A DNA stretch of 39,597 nucleotides from Actinomyces provencensis (GTDB taxonomy: Bacteria > Actinomycetota > Actinomycetes > Actinomycetales > Actinomycetaceae), in assembly GCF_900155435.1 (NCBI RefSeq), contig NZ_LT700212.1, positions 1,597,533 through 1,637,129 on the forward strand, in the 5' to 3' direction. Position numbers and translations under genes: made by a program. Below, piece by piece: positions 8,564 through 16,623 of the stretch (the first letter of the stretch is position 1; each line of letters starts with the position of its first letter). The notes below the pieces were generated by a model. The model did not search any database and was not told the DNA's origin. It saw only the letters and a program-made list of their open reading frames with translations.

Positions 8564-9538
8564 TCAGTTGGGCGTGAGGCAGGCCTTGATCGTCGTGGAA
8601 GCGGTCCCACGCAGAGCCGTGAGGACACCTGAAGACAACTCGTAGCTGCTCCGGAACGGCATCCAGTCCGACCCTTCGCCGTCGATTCGGTAGGCATGGC
8701 CGGACTGCGGACCGGGAGTGAAGACCACATTCCTCACAGGAGCCGTGGAGTGAAGGTTGTACTCCGTGAGCGCATCCGTGAGATCCAAGGTGTGTGACCA
8801 TCCGAAGAAGAACGGGTTTGCCTCCAGGTCAGTGACCGTGCCCGACACCGTCATCTCGACGCACAGATCGCCGAGCCCTGGAGTACCTCCGGTCCAGACG
8901 GGCGCGCTGGGATGCGGCATGGAGAACCCGTCCGCGACAGGTAGCTGGCCGTGGAGCCAGAAGTTGCACAAGTGGATGGTCCTGGTCTGGGAGACACTGA
9001 TGGCGTCCGTGCCGGTCAGCTCGAGGTGCGCGGAGTCCTCATCAGTGACTCTCCATTCCGATTCGTAGCGCAGGTCCGGTCTCTCGCCGTAGAACGGAGC
9101 TCCGGAGAGGTCGACAGCCAGCTGCCAAGTGGCGGGCGAATCGGTCGAGCCCGTCACCACCACTGCGGCACACAACTCTCGCCCGGCGTTCCCTGCGGAG
9201 GTGGCTGAGGTGATCGCGCCACCGTCCTTCACGGTCCACACGACGGAGGCGACGACGGTGTTGGCATTCCCCGCAGTGATGACCCGGTCCGCCGGAGTCT
9301 GTCCTCCACCCGGGCTGGAGGGCTGGGGGCTCGGCTGCGGCGTTCCGCCTCCCTGGTCCCCGTCGCCCGACGAGGGCGAGGGCGAGGGCTCAGGCGTCGG
9401 CGTCGAGGTCCACGTCCCCGAGCTCACACCGGCACTGAAGTGTGCCTCGTCGAACCAGCCGGAAGCACTCGCGACTCCCCCACCGAGCAGCAGGACCACC
9501 AGGACGCCCGCGAGGAGCGTCCTGGTGGTCCTGTGCAT
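8564..9538 (-). CDS. Secreted protein with SipW-type signal, Pro/Ser-rich linker
   Basis: The protein has 324 residues. The N-terminal hydrophobic segment (about 8-26) is followed by ASGWFDEAHFSAG, the phenylalanine/aspartate-rich region typical of SipW-dependent exported proteins. Then comes a flexible Pro/Ser/Gly linker (about 45-82) and a beta-rich domain with four cysteines (ELCAAV, HLCNFW, DLCVEM, KACLTPN), which could pair outside the cell. It is the third gene of an operon: the start ATG 9538 lies 11 bp after the sipW stop, with AAGG upstream. The ectodomain family was not recognised. By position it may be the accessory or anchor partner of the TasA-like protein, as TapA is in Bacillus, but no TapA similarity is visible. 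Confidence 0.75.
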   Translation of the reverse strand: MHRTTRTLLAGVLVVLLLGGGVASASGWFDEAHFSAGVSSGTWTSTPTPEPSPSPSSGDGDQGGGTPQPSPQPSSPGGGQTPADRVITAGNANTVVASVVWTVKDGGAITSATSAGNAGRELCAAVVVTGSTDSPATWQLAVDLSGAPFYGERPDLRYESEWRVTDEDSAHLELTGTDAISVSQTRTIHLCNFWLHGQLPVADGFSMPHPSAPVWTGGTPGLGDLCVEMTVSGTVTDLEANPFFFGWSHTLDLTDALTEYNLHSTAPVRNVVFTPGPQSGHAYRIDGEGSDWMPFRSSYELSSGVLTALRGTASTTIKACLTPN

Positions 9539-9549
9539 GCGAGCCTTGC

Positions 9550-10122
9550 TCAAGCGGTTGCCCTGTCCCTGCGTCGGGCGCGCAGGCGCGCCGGGAGTCC
9601 ACCCCGGTTGATCCCGCGCGTGCCGCGCGGCGAGGGCGGCACCATGACGAAGACCATCATGGCGGCCAGCGCAACGGCCAGCGGGATCATGACCTGGGGT
9701 CTGATGAGCTTGACGATGACGTAGCCGACCACGGGGATGCGCCACTTCGGCGCCCACACCTCACCCGACGCCTGGTAGACGGGGGCATCCACCGAGGAGT
9801 TGGCATCGCCCTTGAGCTGCAGCAGTGCCTGGTGCCCGTCGCGCTGGATGTCGACGATGCGGTGCGAGACGGGCATGTGGTCGGCATCGGGTGCGATGGA
9901 GACGACCTGGCCGACCTCCAGGTCGGCCACGGCCACCCTGGTGTCGATGAGCAGGTCACCCCTGCTGATGCCGGGCTCCATGGAGCCCGAGATCACGACC
10001 AGGGGGTTGATGACGCCCAGGCGTGCCAGCCCGAAGACCGCGAGCGCAGCGAGGGCGACCACCAGGGTGAGCACCACCAGCACGCGGCGCAGCCCACGCA
10101 GTCCTGCCCGCACAATCCTCAT
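9550..10122 (-). CDS. sipW: Signal peptidase I, SipW (ER) type
   Basis: The protein has 190 residues. An N-terminal membrane helix (about 14-33) precedes the catalytic SGSMEP with Ser47. His87 in VSHRIV replaces the lysine of ordinary bacterial signal peptidases, which defines the ER/SipW type. GDAN (Asp106) supplies the third conserved box, and a second helix lies near 136-160. It sits between two substrates with SipW-type signals, as in the Bacillus tapA-sipW-tasA operon, so it should process both at the membrane. The start is 13 bp after the upstream stop. The C-terminus is short and arginine-rich. Confidence 0.93.
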   Translation of the reverse strand: MRIVRAGLRGLRRVLVVLTLVVALAALAVFGLARLGVINPLVVISGSMEPGISRGDLLIDTRVAVADLEVGQVVSIAPDADHMPVSHRIVDIQRDGHQALLQLKGDANSSVDAPVYQASGEVWAPKWRIPVVGYVIVKLIRPQVMIPLAVALAAMMVFVMVPPSPRGTRGINRGGLPARLRARRRDRATA

Positions 10123-10135
10123 CTCCGGGAATGCC

Positions 10136-10675
10136 TCAGTTCTTGGGGGTACCGGTGAACGTCACCGTGATGGTGTTGTCCGAGTGCTTCTCATTCTGAA
10201 GGGTGTCGCTCCAGTCACCAGCGATGACGGTCAGGGTCGCCTTCGTCGTTTCATCGGCGGCAAGCTCCGGATCGAAGCCGGTGACTGTGACCTGTGTGCC
10301 TGAGTCCTTGTCCAGGAGATCACCGGCGACGGCGGTTGTCTGCGTGAGCTCCAGGGGCACGGTGGAGGAGTTCTGGAGGTCGAGCTCGACGGTGCGAGTC
10401 TCGTTGGGGAGCATGTTGTCAAATGTCGTCGACGGGATCTTGATGGCAAGGTCGCCATCATCGGCAAGTTGGTATTCCGCGTCATTCGCGAGCTTGCCCT
10501 CGAGCTCGACACCCGCGGAGGAAGCGTTGGCAGAGAACCACGCCTGGTCGGAGAACCCCGCCGAGGTCGCGGCGGCGGTGACGCCGACGACGGCCAGGAG
10601 GACGGCGCCCAGGCGGACGGCGCGGGACTTGCGGGTGTCCTTGTCGGAACAGGAGTCGGCGCGGTGTGAGGACAT
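10136..10675 (-). CDS. TasA/camelysin-like SipW-dependent secreted protein
   Basis: The protein has 179 residues from ATG 10675, with AAGGA upstream. A basic N-terminus and a hydrophobic stretch (about 20-38) end in SAGFSDQAWFSAN, the signature of SipW-cognate signal peptides. The remainder is acidic and beta-rich with repeated Thr and Asp, has no cysteine after the signal, and includes LDLQNSSTVPLELTQ, a spacing seen in TasA/camelysin-type proteins. It is the first gene of the operon and probably the main secreted product. TasA itself polymerises into biofilm fibres; whether this shorter protein does so is inference. A non-fibrous surface protein is the main alternative. Confidence 0.78.
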   Translation of the reverse strand: MSSHRADSCSDKDTRKSRAVRLGAVLLAVVGVTAAATSAGFSDQAWFSANASSAGVELEGKLANDAEYQLADDGDLAIKIPSTTFDNMLPNETRTVELDLQNSSTVPLELTQTTAVAGDLLDKDSGTQVTVTGFDPELAADETTKATLTVIAGDWSDTLQNEKHSDNTITVTFTGTPKN

Positions 10676-11081
10676 GAGGAATCGTTCCTTCGTCGAGGAG
10701 AGTGAGGTGGCAGGAAGCACCTGCCCAAGGGGTCAACAGAAGCGACCTGACTGCGGGGATACAGCAGCTCAGACACGCTTTCTGAACACGTTGTCAGATT
10801 TGCATCCGAGCGTCGCCCACGTCAAGGTGGGAGTGGCCCGAGGACGGGGTGAACGTCGTCACAACAATTGGCGGCGCGAGCGACGAACGGCCAGTTCCCG
10901 GCGACGTCCCACATAGTCACACATCCGCCTGCATACGTGAATTGGGACCTTCGTCCCGGTCGTTCGCCCCTCCCTTCTCCGACCAGGGCGACGACCGTCA
11001 CAGGGACCCCTACCCCCACACCCCTCACACACCACCCGTCATGGACCACAATGGGTGTCCCACCCCGGATCGGAGGCTCCC
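10676..11081. other. Divergent regulatory stretch between the TasA-like operon and the phosphatase gene
   Basis: No gene is supported in these 406 bp. The region carries the 16-bp dyad at 10782-10797 and a small hairpin (GGGAC/GTCCC, 10944-10957). The minus-strand promoter I could propose (TTCAGA, 17 bp, TGTATC) is weak. Confidence 0.5.
10782..10797. promoter_or_regulatory. 16-bp interrupted palindrome, possible operator
   Basis: CTGAACACGTTGTCAG is symmetric at 12 of 16 positions (CTGA..ACGT..TCAG). It lies 107 bp upstream of the TasA-like start and 285 bp upstream of the phosphatase start. The binding protein is unknown. Confidence 0.4.
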
Positions 11082-11693
11082 GTGACACAGGCACCCTCGT
11101 GGCTGCGGACCTCTGGGACCCGCACCTCCACCGAACCCCGGCCACCGCGCACCGGCTTCCACGTCCTCTTCGTGTGCACGGGCAACATCTGCCGCTCTGC
11201 CTTCGCCGAGACCTACCTGCGCACCCAGCTGGGACCCGACAGTCCGGTCACCGTCTCCTCTGCCGGCACGATGGCTGTGGTCGGTCACGACCTGGAGGAC
11301 CAGATGGCCGCACGGGCGGAGCTGCTGGACCTGCCCTACACGGGGCACACGGCCCGCCAGCTCACGGGACGCATCCTGGGCACAGCCGACCTGGTCCTCG
11401 TCTTCGAGGAGCACCACCTCACCTGGGTGCTGGAGGAACGCCCCGAGATGCTCACCCGGACGCTCTCCCTCGGCCAGGCGGCCGCAGGACTGGCTGTGCT
11501 GCCGCCCGACGTGCACCCGACGTGGGACCAGGTCGCGTCCCGTGTCCAGGCGGTCCGCCCCGCAGCACTGCCCGAGGACTGGATACCGGATCCCTACCGT
11601 CGTGGAGCGAGCGCTGCGGCGCAGGCATCACGACGCATCGTCCACGACATCGACCAGATCCTCGCCCACATCGCCCCACCCTCCGATTCCTGA
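11082..11693 (+). CDS. Low-molecular-weight protein-tyrosine phosphatase
   Basis: The protein has 203 residues. Its P-loop CTGNICRS (Cys32, Arg38, Ser39) is the LMW-PTP active site, and the general-acid loop DPYRRG (Asp170) lies near the C-terminus. GTG 11082 is chosen because GGAGG (11072-11076) is optimally placed; an in-frame GTG at 11055 lacks this. About 25 extra N-terminal residues precede the usual family start. Such enzymes commonly dephosphorylate BY-kinases of capsule or wall polysaccharide synthesis. A BY-kinase without a neighbouring phosphatase is encoded at 34704-36581, so they may be partners (inference). It stands alone, divergent from the TasA-like operon. Confidence 0.92.
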   Translation: MTQAPSWLRTSGTRTSTEPRPPRTGFHVLFVCTGNICRSAFAETYLRTQLGPDSPVTVSSAGTMAVVGHDLEDQMAARAELLDLPYTGHTARQLTGRILGTADLVLVFEEHHLTWVLEERPEMLTRTLSLGQAAAGLAVLPPDVHPTWDQVASRVQAVRPAALPEDWIPDPYRRGASAAAQASRRIVHDIDQILAHIAPPSDS

Positions 11694-11833
11694 GGGGCCC
11701 GCCCGGACGGGGTGGGCCGGGGACACGACGAGGGCGGGAGGACGTCGTCCCGGCCGAGCATCCGGTCGGCCATGGCGACGGCATCGGCACCGCTCGCCGG
11801 AGCGATGACCGGGCGCCGGTGGAGACCCCGCCC

Positions 11834-12436
11834 TCAGGAGGGGAGCTCAGACCCCTGTGCCTCGGCGAGCAGCGATCCGGCGACAGCCAGGGTGTGTCGG
11901 GCCTGCTCAGGAGCTACGCGCACGAGGGCGAGGGCGGCCACGACCAGCGCGGTGATCGTCTCGGCGAGGCGCTCCCGTCGCGCCCGGGAGACATCGACGA
12001 GGGCGGCATCGACGCCACGGGCGATGGCCGCCTGGAGTTCGTCGCGATACCTGGCGATGAGATCGGCCACCCCCGGGTCCCGCGAGATCGGGGAACCCGC
12101 CGCATTGATCAGCAGGCAGCCATTGGTGCCCGGCATCGAGTCGACCCGGGCCAGGACCCCACCCAGGCCGTCGAGGTAGTCGGACAGCGCGGCGGGGTCG
12201 ACGGGGTCCTCCGTCAGGGGACGCAGACGAGGGCGCACGACCTCGCTCAAGTAGCTCTCCACCGCGGCGTCGAAGAGTCCTCGCTTGGAACCGAAGGCGT
12301 TGTAGATGCTGGAGCGCCCCAGACCGGTGGCCTCCTCCAGCTCGGGGACGGAGGCGCCCTCGTACCCGCGGCGCCAGAAGAGCGCACGGGCACCCCGCAC
12401 GACCCGGTCGCGGTCAAAACCTCGAGGCCTGCTCAC
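11834..12436 (-). CDS. TetR-family transcriptional regulator
   Basis: The protein has 200 residues from GTG 12436 (GGGGAAG just upstream); an in-frame TTG at 12457 is less likely. The TetR helix-turn-helix is clear: RALFWRRGYEGASVPELEEATGLGRSSIYNAFGSK at about 16-50, followed by an all-helical ligand domain with GTNGCLLINAA, the pattern of the AcrR-like group that controls small efflux or redox genes. It is divergent from the DUF1304 gene with 95 bp between them, so regulation of that gene is the simplest inference. An MDR oxidoreductase follows downstream of the DUF1304 gene and may belong to the same regulon. Confidence 0.9.
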   Translation of the reverse strand: MSRPRGFDRDRVVRGARALFWRRGYEGASVPELEEATGLGRSSIYNAFGSKRGLFDAAVESYLSEVVRPRLRPLTEDPVDPAALSDYLDGLGGVLARVDSMPGTNGCLLINAAGSPISRDPGVADLIARYRDELQAAIARGVDAALVDVSRARRERLAETITALVVAALALVRVAPEQARHTLAVAGSLLAEAQGSELPS

Positions 12437-12460
12437 ATCTTCCCCTTTTCGCAACAACCA

Positions 12461-12478
12461 TTCCAGTATAGGGTGGAA
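12461..12478. promoter_or_regulatory. Inverted repeat between the tetR and DUF1304 genes
   Basis: TTCCA and TGGAA (12461-12465, 12474-12478) flank GTATAGGG, which contains a -10-like TATAGG. A related half, GAACAG, recurs at 12476 and 12490. This fits a TetR operator over the divergent promoters. Confidence 0.5.
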
Positions 12479-12531
12479 CAGTCATTACAGAACAGGGCCG
12501 GACGTCGGCCCCTGTCGGAAGGAACGTCGTC

Positions 12532-12918
12532 ATGGTCCTCGTCGGACTCGTGCTTGCCGGGGTCGCCGCCCTCGTCCACGTCTACATCTTCGCCCTGGAG
12601 TCCCTCGCCTGGACGGGCGAGCGCGCCCGCACCACCTTCGGTTTCTCGGAGGAGGAGGCCCTGGCGACCAAGAGCCTCGCCTTCAACCAGGGCTTCTACA
12701 ACCTCTTCCTCGCGATCACCGCGTTCGTCGGCATCGTCCTGGTCGCGGTCGGGCTCACCGCAGTCGGTGCTGCACTGGTGTTCACCGGCGCCGGATCGAT
12801 GGCCGCGGCCGCCCTCGTCCTGCTCCTCTCCAGCAGGGACAAGACCGCGGCTGCCCTCAAGCAGGGGGTCATCCCCACCCTCGCCGTCATCACGCTGGCC
12901 GCGGGGCTGGTCCTGTGA
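12532..12918 (+). CDS. DUF1304 membrane protein
   Basis: This 128-residue protein has four predicted membrane helices. It matches DUF1304 by the N-terminal HVYIFALESLAWT and the motif FNQGFYNLFLAI (about residues 46-57), followed by helices ending in AAGLVL. The start ATG 12532 has GGAAGGAA upstream. The family is widespread and usually sits next to a TetR regulator, as here. Its biochemical role is not established. It is probably expressed from the divergent promoter with the inverted repeat at 12461-12478. Confidence 0.9.
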   Translation: MVLVGLVLAGVAALVHVYIFALESLAWTGERARTTFGFSEEEALATKSLAFNQGFYNLFLAITAFVGIVLVAVGLTAVGAALVFTGAGSMAAAALVLLLSSRDKTAAALKQGVIPTLAVITLAAGLVL

Positions 12919-13045
12919 GGCGCGGATCGATCGGTGCGCCCCCGGGCAGCGACCGCTGCGGCACCACCCCCACTCCGGCCGTGGCCCCGGTCGCGCGCAA
13001 GTTCGGTGGCCGGAGGATGCCTGTGCTCGATCCCCGGGAGTTGGC

Positions 13046-14149
13046 GTGACCATGCGCGCACTGGTCCACGAGGGGCACGTGCCCGCCGCCGAGCTGACCC
13101 TGGCCGATGTGCCACTCCCCGGTGCGCAACCGGGACGCGTCCAGGTCCGCGTGCTCGCCGCCTCCCCGAACCCGGTGGACTGGCACCTCTACCAGGGCGC
13201 TCCTCGGGTGATGCGCCTGCTGAGGGGGAAGGGTCTCCGGCGGCGCGGGTGGCAGGGCGTGGGTGAGGACTTCTCCGGAGTCGTGGACGAGGTCGGGGCG
13301 GGTGTCACCGGGTTCGAGCCGGGCCAACGGGCGTTCGGCACGCTGCCCGCCACCGCACAGCGCGGTGGCTCGATGGCCCAGTTGGTGAGCACCAGAGCGG
13401 ACTGGATCACTCCCCTGCCCGATGCGGTGTCCCCCACCGATGCCGCAGCAGTCCCGCTCGCGGGACTCACCGCACTGCAGGCCCTGCGCGACAGCGGCGG
13501 ACTGCGGGCCGGGAGCCGAGTCCTCGTGTGGGGCTCGGCCGGTGGAGTGGGACACCTCGCGGTCCAGATCGCGCACCTGCTGGGGGCGGGGCGGGTGGAC
13601 GCCGTGTGCTCCACCCGCAGTGCGGAGATGGTCCGGGGCCTCGGTGCAGACACCGTCTTCGACTACACCCGCAACCAGGAACCGACCGGCCCCTATGACA
13701 TCGTCATCGACACCGTCTGCACGGCAGGCATCCCCACCCTCAGGCGCATCCTCTCCCCGAACGGGACCGTCGTCACCATCGGTGCCGTGGGTGGCGGACG
13801 CCTGCTGGGACCCGGGGGACCTCTGATCCGGCGGGGCATCGGTGCGGCCCTGACTCGGCTGCGCGCCAGGACCGTACTGACGGACGTGAAGGCAACGGAC
13901 CTGGCCCTGCTGGGTGACTGGTTGGCGGACGGATCGCTGCGCGTGGTCGTCCAGGAAATCTTCGACCTCGACCATGCCCGCGAGGCGTACCAGGTGCTGG
14001 AGGCCGGACGCGTGCGCGGCAAGCTCGTCGTGCGCGTCGCGGATGAGGATGCGGGGACGACGGAGGCAGGTGCGAGCGGAGGAGCCGACGCGGAGGCAGG
14101 TGCCCCCGTGGACGGTTCGTCGGATGACCACGATGGTGGTTGCGCCTGA
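13046..14149 (+). CDS. MDR-family NAD(P)-dependent oxidoreductase (quinone-reductase-like)
   Basis: The protein has 367 residues from GTG 13046 (GGGAG five bases before it); ATG 13052 is the alternative. The GroES-like N-domain contains SPNPVDWHLYQG and GEDFSGVVDEVGAGV. The Rossmann domain carries GSAGGVGHLAVQIA (about 170-183), and the C-terminal HAREAYQVLEAGRVRGKLVV is typical of zinc-independent quinone reductases. No structural-zinc cysteine cluster is present. The last roughly 35 residues are Gly/Ala/Asp-rich and extend beyond the usual family end. The preceding gene is DUF1304, 127 bp upstream on the same strand, possibly under the same TetR control. The substrate is unknown. Confidence 0.9.
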   Translation: MTMRALVHEGHVPAAELTLADVPLPGAQPGRVQVRVLAASPNPVDWHLYQGAPRVMRLLRGKGLRRRGWQGVGEDFSGVVDEVGAGVTGFEPGQRAFGTLPATAQRGGSMAQLVSTRADWITPLPDAVSPTDAAAVPLAGLTALQALRDSGGLRAGSRVLVWGSAGGVGHLAVQIAHLLGAGRVDAVCSTRSAEMVRGLGADTVFDYTRNQEPTGPYDIVIDTVCTAGIPTLRRILSPNGTVVTIGAVGGGRLLGPGGPLIRRGIGAALTRLRARTVLTDVKATDLALLGDWLADGSLRVVVQEIFDLDHAREAYQVLEAGRVRGKLVVRVADEDAGTTEAGASGGADAEAGAPVDGSSDDHDGGCA

Positions 14150-14162
14150 ACCCGCAGGGACC

Positions 14163-14350
14163 GTGAGTTCGGGCACGGGCGACACGGAGAACACCCAACC
14201 CCGAACTCAGCGGCACATTCAGGCCGGAACAGCCCTCAACCCCCCGTGAGTTCGGGCGCGGGCGACACGGAGAACACCCAACCCCGAACTCAGCAGCACA
14301 TTCAGGCCAGAACAGCCCTCAACCGCCCATGAGTTCGGGCGCGGGCGTCG
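14163..14350. repeat. 83-bp tandem repeats with internal 10-bp inverted arms
   Basis: Copy 1 is 14163-14245, copy 2 is 14246-14328, and a partial third copy runs 14329 to about 14349. Within each full copy TGAGTTCGGG is answered by CCCGAACTCA about 26 bp later, so each can form a stem-loop. Copies 1 and 2 differ at only a few positions. The repeats begin 13 bp after the oxidoreductase stop and may act as its transcript end. I see nothing further in 14351-14557. Confidence 0.95.
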
Positions 14351-14557
14351 TGGGCCCAATTGCTTCTTCGTCATTGAGTGCTCCTCCGCGACATGCTCCT
14401 GTGTCACCACCTCCATGTGAGGACACGAGACAGGATCACGGACCCCGTCGCGGACCCACAGCACTGCGCACCGCCCAAATGTCCGAGTCGGACGAGTGGG
14501 TGACCTGCCGCTCCTGCCCCACTGCTGCAATCACCGATGCAGACACGATGACCGAGG

Positions 14558-14597
14558 CAGGGCGGGACGGTGCCCGAAGAGGCACCGTCCCGCCCTG
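14558..14597 (-). terminator. Strong hairpin terminator of the deoxyribose operon
   Basis: A perfect 17-bp stem (14558-14574 with 14581-14597, CAGGGCGGGACGGTGCC and its complement) has a six-base loop, CGAAGA read on the plus strand. It lies 75 bp past the kinase stop. There is no T-tract, as is common in high-GC actinobacteria. It may also stop rightward transcription from the oxidoreductase gene. Confidence 0.88.
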
Positions 14598-14671
14598 TCA
14601 CCATCTGGGAACGCCGAATCAGGGATGACTCCCTGTGCCGCCCGTCCCGGCAGTATGTGGAACCTGGTCCC

Positions 14672-15598
14672 TCACACCCTCGGGGTTCCCAGCTCCAACC
14701 ACTTGGCGAACTCCTCGGCGTCCGCATAGGACTTCTGGGTTCCACGCTTGGTCACGGAGTTCGCGGCGTAGGCGTTGGCTGCGCGCAAGGCGTCGGGCAC
14801 GGTGTCGCCGTGGACCAGACGATGACTGAAGCACCCGATGAAGGCGTCCCCCGCGCCCGTGGTGTCGAGGGGGGTGGCCGGGTACTCGCCCAGGAGCAGC
14901 TCATCCTCGGCCCCCAACCAGAAGACACCTCGCTTGCCCAGGGTCACGATGACATTGGAGCAGCCGCGGTCCACCAGGACCCGCGCCGCCGCGCGCACCT
15001 CGTCGATGCTGCCCGTGGGCAGACCCGTCAAGGTGGCCAGCTCGGTCTCGTTGGGCACGAAGTAGTCACACTTCGTCACCTGCGCGAAGTCGAGCTCGGT
15101 GGAGGCGGGGGCCGGGTTCAGCAGCACGGGCACCCCCACCCGCCGTCCCAGGTCGATCGCCGCGTAGACCGTCTCCAAGGGGATCTCCAGCTGGAGGACG
15201 ATGAGGCTGCACTGGGCGACCTCCTCGGCCACCGCGTCGACATCCGCCGGGGAGAGCGCATTGTTGGCTCCCTTGACGATGATGATCGAGTTGTGCGAGT
15301 CGGGGTCCACGAAGATGGGGGCCACACCCGAGGTCCCGGGCGTGGTCATCACGTGGGTGGTGTCGATACCGTTGGCCTCGAAGTTGCGCACGGTGTTCGC
15401 GGCGAACATGTCGTCCCCCACCCGCGAGACCATGAGCACCTCAGACCCGAGCCGGGCGGCAGCGACCGCCTGGTTCGCACCCTTGCCCCCGCAACCCATG
15501 GAGAAGTCCGGGGCCTCGATGGTCTCCCCCTCCTGGGGCATACGGGTGATGTAGCTGATCAGGTCCACCATGTTCGACCCGATGACTGCGATGTCCAT
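14672..15598 (-). CDS. PfkB-family sugar kinase (ribokinase/deoxyribokinase)
   Basis: The protein has 308 residues. The N-terminal substrate box GGKGANQA lies at about 37-44, and the C-terminal DTTGAGD at 245-251 carries catalytic Asp251. The family fits ribokinase. The operon (deoC, FucP-like permease, mutarotase-like protein, SorC regulator) matches deoxyribose catabolism, so phosphorylation of 2-deoxyribose to the 5-phosphate for DeoC is the likely role; ribose is an alternative. GAGGAGG stands one base from ATG 15604 but seven from ATG 15598, so 15598 is preferred. ATG 15604 would overlap the upstream stop as ATGA. A second PfkB kinase is encoded in the rbs operon. Confidence 0.93.
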   Translation of the reverse strand: MDIAVIGSNMVDLISYITRMPQEGETIEAPDFSMGCGGKGANQAVAAARLGSEVLMVSRVGDDMFAANTVRNFEANGIDTTHVMTTPGTSGVAPIFVDPDSHNSIIIVKGANNALSPADVDAVAEEVAQCSLIVLQLEIPLETVYAAIDLGRRVGVPVLLNPAPASTELDFAQVTKCDYFVPNETELATLTGLPTGSIDEVRAAARVLVDRGCSNVIVTLGKRGVFWLGAEDELLLGEYPATPLDTTGAGDAFIGCFSHRLVHGDTVPDALRAANAYAANSVTKRGTQKSYADAEEFAKWLELGTPRV

Positions 15599-15600
15599 GT

Positions 15601-16623
15601 TCATGCCTCCTCGGCCAGACCGGTGACGACGCGGAAGTGCCGGGTCTCCTGCGCGCCGAGCTCGATGAGGGTGCCAGCGGCCTTGGCTGCCAGGCGCCCC
15701 TCCGGCCGCGACGTGCCGGGCAGGACGAAGGCCGCGACCTGCTGGTCCGGGTTCCACAGGATCCACCGGGTCGCCACGGGGAAGTCGGCGGAGGAGAACT
15801 CCGTGCGGAAGGTCTTCCCGTCGGGGGCGTGGAGTTCGAAACGCATGTCGGTGCCGTACCGGGGCAGGTCATCGGCGAAGAAGACGATCTCGGGATCGTA
15901 GTTCTCCGAACCGGCCAGTCTCGTGGTGTCGACCTCGCCGGACTTGATCGCCTCGTTGAAGGCGGTCCACTCCGGGGTGGGGTGGACGTGGGCGGGGACG
16001 GACTCGCGGATCCGGAAGCTGCCCGCGGGCAGGTTCTCCGTGAGGGTGGCGCCCTCGACGTAGGCGTAGTTCATGTGGCACATGTACTGCAGCGGCATGG
16101 GCTGGTACTCGGAGAGGTTGGTGACCGCCATCTCGATGGTGAAGGTGGTGGCACCGGCGCCCAGGGTGACCTTCGGGCGTGCACGGTAGTGGTCCCCGAA
16201 ACCCTTGACGTACTCGTAGGAACCGGTGATCGCGATCCCGCCCTCGTCGACCTCCAGCCAGGCCCGGTCCATGCGGGCGCAGGCGAACTCGCCGTGCAGC
16301 GGGTGGGTGTCCTCCGGCGAGGGACACCCGGCGCCCAGCAGGCCGGAGTGGAAGGCGAAGCACCCGTAGGTGTCCTCGATGAGGGTGGCCGGGTGGGGCT
16401 CGGCGAACATGTTCTTCATGCGCAGGCTGGTGCCGTCGAACTCGGCGTCCCAGATGATCTGCCCCATGAAGGGCAGGACCTCGAGGTGTCCCCTCGAGTT
16501 GGCGATGACCAGGGAACTGACTCCGGTGGAGTACTCCTGGGCGGTGACGGTGAACTCCTCATCCGAGACGATCACCCGTGGTGTGGCAGTGAACTGGTTC
16601 CTGTGCAGTTCAACGGTGAACAT
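15601..16623 (-). CDS. DUF4432 aldose-1-epimerase-like protein (DeoX-like)
   Basis: The protein has 340 residues and the beta-rich galactose-mutarotase fold. It shows the DUF4432 features GHLEVLPFMGQIIWDAEFDG near 45, DTYGCFAFHSGLLGAGCPSPEDTHPLHGEF-type histidines near 84-112, and HMNYAYV. It is the likely mutarotase that interconverts deoxyribose anomers or ring forms before the kinase, by analogy with DeoX of the Salmonella deoxyribose operon. The start ATG 16623 lies inside the end of the permease gene (14-bp overlap), with GGAGG placed seven bases before it. Its stop is three bases from the kinase start. Confidence 0.85.
   Translation of the reverse strand: MFTVELHRNQFTATPRVIVSDEEFTVTAQEYSTGVSSLVIANSRGHLEVLPFMGQIIWDAEFDGTSLRMKNMFAEPHPATLIEDTYGCFAFHSGLLGAGCPSPEDTHPLHGEFACARMDRAWLEVDEGGIAITGSYEYVKGFGDHYRARPKVTLGAGATTFTIEMAVTNLSEYQPMPLQYMCHMNYAYVEGATLTENLPAGSFRIRESVPAHVHPTPEWTAFNEAIKSGEVDTTRLAGSENYDPEIVFFADDLPRYGTDMRFELHAPDGKTFRTEFSSADFPVATRWILWNPDQQVAAFVLPGTSRPEGRLAAKAAGTLIELGAQETRHFRVVTGLAEEA

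Noticed and set aside
8193-8645. Possible plus-strand gene upstream of ilvE
   Set aside because: It has no ribosome site or homology, is antisense to the secreted-protein gene at its end, and is rich in Arg and Pro.
10868-13045. Continuous plus-strand frame of more than 700 codons leading into the MDR oxidoreductase
   Set aside because: It crosses the phosphatase in another frame and the TetR and DUF1304 genes; only the part from 13046 has family similarity.
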